The notes under the pieces were generated by a model that was not told the origin of the DNA, searched no databases, and saw only the letters and a list, made by a program, of their open reading frames with translations. A stretch of 64,000 nt of DNA from Marinobacterium jannaschii DSM 6295 (GTDB lineage Bacteria > Pseudomonadota > Gammaproteobacteria > Pseudomonadales > Balneatricaceae): contig NZ_JHVJ01000010.1 of the NCBI RefSeq assembly GCF_000620085.1, positions 186,001 to 250,000 of the forward strand, in the 5' to 3' direction. The translations under genes were made by a program, and so were the position numbers. Below, piece after piece: positions 61,114-64,000 of the stretch (its first letter is position 1; every line of letters begins with the position of its first letter).

Positions 61114-62397
61114 TCAGGCTTTGCAGCCAAACCACTGCGCCAGCAGTTCAATATCGTCCTGAGACAGGTTGATCTGCGCGCGGTCGCCGAAGTTAAGTGT
61201 TATATCGAGGAAGTTGCGTGCCAGTATCTCCGCTTTTTCCTCGCCATTGCTGCCCAGATAGTGGCCAAAGGAGGAGTAGCCCCAGAGAATGAAGTTGATC
61301 GTCTGGCGGGCGATGACAATATTGTTGTCACGGCACTGGTCCCGTACCGTTTTACTGACCCGGGAGAGGTTGAAGCCGTTCTGGTTGACCTCATCGGCGA
61401 TGCTCTGGAAGACAAAACGATAATCATCCGGCAGCAGGTAAGGGGTATCCAGAATCTCATGCAGCTTGGTCGCCAGCGGTTCCAAAGTCGGGTACATGGT
61501 TCTGAAAATACTGCGGGTATCCTCAAACTCACTCTGTACCGGGCTTGGTTTCGGGTGGCGCTGAGGATCGTAGATCTGGCCGTTCTCAATTTTCAGGCCA
61601 TCGAGATCGAGGCTCTGGACGAAGCGGGTGAAGTTCTCGTGACCGCACCAGTCCGGGGCCAGTCCCATATCGCGAATGGATGTCTGGGTCGCCAGGTTTC
61701 CGACCAGCAACGGACCGGCGGCATTTTCCACATGCTCTTTGATCAGTTCGGCGCAGTGCCCGGCAATCTCGGTAACATCGATCTGGGTGAACAGGTCTTT
61801 TAGCTCTTCGATGGTCTCTTCAGCCGCATCCTTGACCGCCGGCGCGGGTTTAGCGCTGGTAATAGCAGGATGGATCTGCTGGTTCAGCAGTACCTCATCG
61901 AAGAACTGTTCCAGGTTATAGACCTTATCGGCGCAGGAACGGTAGGCCGCAGAGGCGAATCCGGCAATCAGCAGGCAGGTACGCTTATCGAAGGTACGCA
62001 GGCGCTGCAGCATGGGACGGAAATCGGCGTCGGCGGACATGATGATAAACTCATCGTAATCGACGGCATGGCTGATCAGGTCGACCATATCCAGCACCAT
62101 ATGGATATCGGCGCTGGTTTTCCCCTGGTTGGTCACCGGCGGGCAGTCTATGACATCAAAGCCGGAACGGGTGAAGTAGGGGGAGTAGTCGCCGAAACAC
62201 TTGGGGTTCAGGTAGACCTTGCGAACCAGTATCCGGCGGCGGCTGTCAGCTTCTTTACCTGAATATTCAGGAATGGCCCGCTCCAGCCAGTCGATCAGTT
62301 TAGAGGGGTTTTGTGCAAAGTCCTGAGCATAGTCAGAACCCTGGCTCTGCAGGCTGAGAAAGATATTGTCGAAATCGACAAAAAGGGCGCTTTTCAT
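61114..62397 (-). CDS. NYN (PIN-like) domain protein, possible ribonuclease
   Basis: 427 residues. N-terminal NYN/LabA-type domain (about 1-180): SALFVDFDNIFLSLQ (catalytic Asp), RKVYLNPKCFGDYSPYFTRSGFDVIDCPPVTNQGKTSADIHMVLDMVDLI and FIIMSADADFRPMLQRLR (second acid set). The C-terminal part (about 230-427) has two winged-helix-like segments (EELKDLFTQIDVTEIAGHCAELI and YRFVFQSIADEVNQNGFNLSRVSKTVRDQ) similar to the OST-HTH/LOTUS RNA-binding pattern. Probably RNA-targeting; biological role unknown. AAGGATGG precedes the ATG. Confidence 0.88.
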   Translation of the reverse strand: MKSALFVDFDNIFLSLQSQGSDYAQDFAQNPSKLIDWLERAIPEYSGKEADSRRRILVRKVYLNPKCFGDYSPYFTRSGFDVIDCPPVTNQGKTSADIHMVLDMVDLISHAVDYDEFIIMSADADFRPMLQRLRTFDKRTCLLIAGFASAAYRSCADKVYNLEQFFDEVLLNQQIHPAITSAKPAPAVKDAAEETIEELKDLFTQIDVTEIAGHCAELIKEHVENAAGPLLVGNLATQTSIRDMGLAPDWCGHENFTRFVQSLDLDGLKIENGQIYDPQRHPKPSPVQSEFEDTRSIFRTMYPTLEPLATKLHEILDTPYLLPDDYRFVFQSIADEVNQNGFNLSRVSKTVRDQCRDNNIVIARQTINFILWGYSSFGHYLGSNGEEKAEILARNFLDITLNFGDRAQINLSQDDIELLAQWFGCKA

Positions 62398-62847
62398 TCA
62401 GTGCCATCCTTAGGAATCATTATCCCTAATTGTTTTGCCATCTGTCCCCTATGAGATTCATACGGGTGGCGGGAATGGAATTGTCTCTGATCCTTGTCCG
62501 CTGATAGATATCAGGATTGAAAACCTGAAAAGATCAGTGGCAATCGTCGATCAGATACAAATGATAAAATCCGGGATTTGTAACTGCGTTACTGTAACCA
62601 ATGTCATTGGCGAATGACTCAGCTAAGCTTCTGATTTTTAAATTATTTACTGATTGATCATTTTTCCTTCCGGGATCGCTTACCCTCAGCTGCAGGGCTG
62701 CCCCGGGCAGTTTCAGGGCCTGATCGCTTTCCCCGTTCATATGAAGTTGGCATAATGCGCCGTTTATTTATTCTGAAGGCATTTTGGCAAGGTTCGCCGT
62801 TGCTGAAATGTCCGCTTTAAACGCTTACTAACTTCCGGATCACGACA
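62398..62847. other. 450-base intergenic region before ybiT
   Basis: Between the divergent NYN and ybiT genes. Short frames on both strands look like chance. A CATAAT (62751-62756) in TTGGCATAATGCGCC context is a plausible minus-10 for ybiT; the minus-35 region is weak. The rest is AT-rich with no recognisable element. Confidence 0.55.
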
Positions 62848-64000
62848 TTGCTTACAACCGCGAATATCACCATGCAATTTGGCGCCAAGCCGCTGTTTGA
62901 AAACGTTTCAGTCAAGTTTGGCGAAGGCAATCGCTACGGTCTGATCGGTGCCAACGGTTGTGGCAAGTCCACCTTTATGAAGATCCTTGGCGGTGATCTG
63001 GAAGCATCGGCGGGCAATGTCTCTAAGGATCCGAATGAGCGGATCGGTAAACTGAAGCAGGACCAGTTCGCCTACGAAGAGTACAGCGTGATCGACACGG
63101 TAATCATGGGTCATGAAGAGCTGTGGAAGATCAAGGCCGAGCGTGATGCGATCTATTCCAATCCGAATATGACCGAAGAGGACGGTATCCGCGCCGCCGA
63201 GCTGGAAGGTGAGTTTGCCGAGATGGATGGCTACACGGCTGAATCCCGTGCCGGTGAATTGCTGCTGGGCGTGGGTATTCCGCTGGAGCAGCACTTTGGC
63301 CCGATGAGCGAAGTGGCACCGGGCTGGAAACTGCGTGTACTGCTGGCCCAGGTACTGTTCTCCGATCCGGATATCATGCTGCTCGACGAGCCGACCAACA
63401 ACCTGGATATCAATACGATCCGCTGGCTGGAAGGGGTGCTGAACGAACGTAACTGCACCATGATCATCATCTCCCATGACCGTCACTTCCTGAACAGCGT
63501 CTGCACCCATATGGCAGATCTGGACTACGGTGAGCTGCGGGTATACCCGGGCTCCTACGATGAGTACATGACCGCCTCCACCCAGGCCCGTGAACGCCTG
63601 CTGTCTGACAATGCCAAGAAAAAGGCTCAGATCGCTGACCTGAAATCCTTTGTAAGCCGCTTCTCCGCCAACGCCTCCAAGTCGAAGCAGGCGACCTCCC
63701 GTGCCAAGCAGATCGATAAGATCCAGCTGGAAGAGGTGAAGCCTTCCAGTCGTCAGAACCCGTTCATCCGTTTTGAACAGACCAAAAAGCTGCACCGTCT
63801 GGCGCTGGAAGTGGAAGGCGTGGCGAAGTCCTTTGATGAAACGCTGTTCTCCGGCCTCGACCTGATGCTGGAAGTCGGTGAGCGCGTTGCCGTTATCGGG
63901 CCAAACGGCATCGGCAAATCCACCCTGCTGAAATGTCTGGTCGGTGATCTGGAGCCGACGGCAGGTGAGATTAAGTGGTCTGAGAACTCAGAGTTTGGCT
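62848..64000 (+). CDS. ybiT: ABC-F ATPase YbiT, 5' part
   Basis: 384 codons in the window; continues past the right edge. Starts at TTG 62848 ([21 protein letters not shown]) matching the MLVSSNVTMQFG N-terminus of E. coli YbiT. First ABC domain: Walker [10 protein letters not shown], the YbiT-specific [15 protein letters not shown] in place of canonical LSGGQ, and Walker [13 protein letters not shown]; then the linker with [11 protein letters not shown], and the start of the second ABC domain ([13 protein letters not shown]). ABC-F proteins act on the ribosome as translation factors. There is no clear ribosome-binding site before the TTG. Confidence 0.95.
   Translation, partial: MLTTANITMQFGAKPLFENVSVKFGEGNRYGLIGANGCGKSTFMKILGGDLEASAGNVSKDPNERIGKLKQDQFAYEEYSVIDTVIMGHEELWKIKAERDAIYSNPNMTEEDGIRAAELEGEFAEMDGYTAESRAGELLLGVGIPLEQHFGPMSEVAPGWKLRVLLAQVLFSDPDIMLLDEPTNNLDINTIRWLEGVLNERNCTMIIISHDRHFLNSVCTHMADLDYGELRVYPGSYDEYMTASTQARERLLSDNAKKKAQIADLKSFVSRFSANASKSKQATSRAKQIDKIQLEEVKPSSRQNPFIRFEQTKKLHRLALEVEGVAKSFDETLFSGLDLMLEVGERVAVIGPNGIGKSTLLKCLVGDLEPTAGEIKWSENSEFG

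Noticed and set aside
62435-62740. Short frames on both strands before ybiT
   Set aside because: They overlap each other, have no ribosome-binding sites, and no similarity to known small proteins.

Overview
The window reads as chromosomal DNA from a GC-rich marine gammaproteobacterium, most likely Oceanospirillales (Marinobacterium / Amphritea / Neptunomonas-like). This placement rests on protein resemblance only: a GlrK-QseG-GlrR set, Rof, YaiI, YbaK, YbiT and RarD homologues, together with TctABC and TRAP solute transporters typical of marine heterotrophs. No rRNA, tRNA, CRISPR array, integrase or intact insertion sequence was seen. The DNA is densely coding, with short operons on both strands.

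Layout. 1-2.2 kb: 5' end of an Asp/Glu racemase-like gene, yaiI and cobQ. 2.3-6.5 kb: LysR regulator and a tctB-tctA-tctC tricarboxylate-type transporter. 6.5-7.4 kb: a 950-base stretch with no supportable gene. 7.4-9.8 kb: ridA, D-amino-acid dehydrogenase and an Asp/Glu racemase-family gene. 10-17 kb: rarD, ybaN, a MOSC/flavoreductase/ferredoxin fusion, rof, a TPR-methyltransferase, and an lrgA/lrgB pair. 17-20 kb: an Asp-nucleophile hydrolase divergent from a CGNR regulator with two shared palindromes, a pentanucleotide repeat beside a decayed TRAP permease, a SYLF lipoprotein-like gene and ybaK. 20-24.2 kb: glrR-qseG-glrK and, upstream on the same strand, a small secreted EF-hand gene with a sigma-54-type promoter and GlrR-type upstream sites. 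24.2-30 kb: FAH-family hydrolase, a formylglycine-generating-enzyme-like gene broken by an amber codon, TetR, a lipoprotein, a compact unannotated transcription unit, and an EamA exporter. 29-34 kb: LysR plus dctPQM and a universal stress protein. 34-40 kb: J-domain protein, DUF808, EamA, VWA and a bifunctional ornithine-lipid acyltransferase. 40-50 kb: a large GGDEF-EAL protein, dinB with a LexA box, a deaminase, a SulP transporter, an HD-GYP protein and a second ferredoxin-type reductase. 50-54 kb: PuuC-like aldehyde dehydrogenase, a 3-hydroxyisobutyrate-dehydrogenase-family enzyme and a LysR. 54-61 kb: a degenerate sensor kinase, GNAT, and a four-gene glutamine-synthetase-like / aldehyde dehydrogenase / iron alcohol dehydrogenase / class I amidotransferase operon. 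61-64 kb: NYN-domain protein and ybiT (cut by the window end).

The most interesting signals are: (i) the EF-hand gene, which occupies the position where enterobacteria carry the sRNA gene glmY and has the same kind of control region (sigma-54 element plus TGTC-N10-GACA sites), followed by a structured, terminator-ended leader before glrK; (ii) a second copy of the same TGTCGC-N6-GCGACA motif on top of the SulP promoter; (iii) an operon whose enzyme set fits gamma-glutamylation-dependent breakdown of an amino alcohol; (iv) a MOSC protein carrying its own flavin reductase and [2Fe-2S] domain; (v) a strong promoter-to-terminator unit of about 170 nt at 27.9 kb. All functional statements are from sequence reading and family knowledge; no database search was run.
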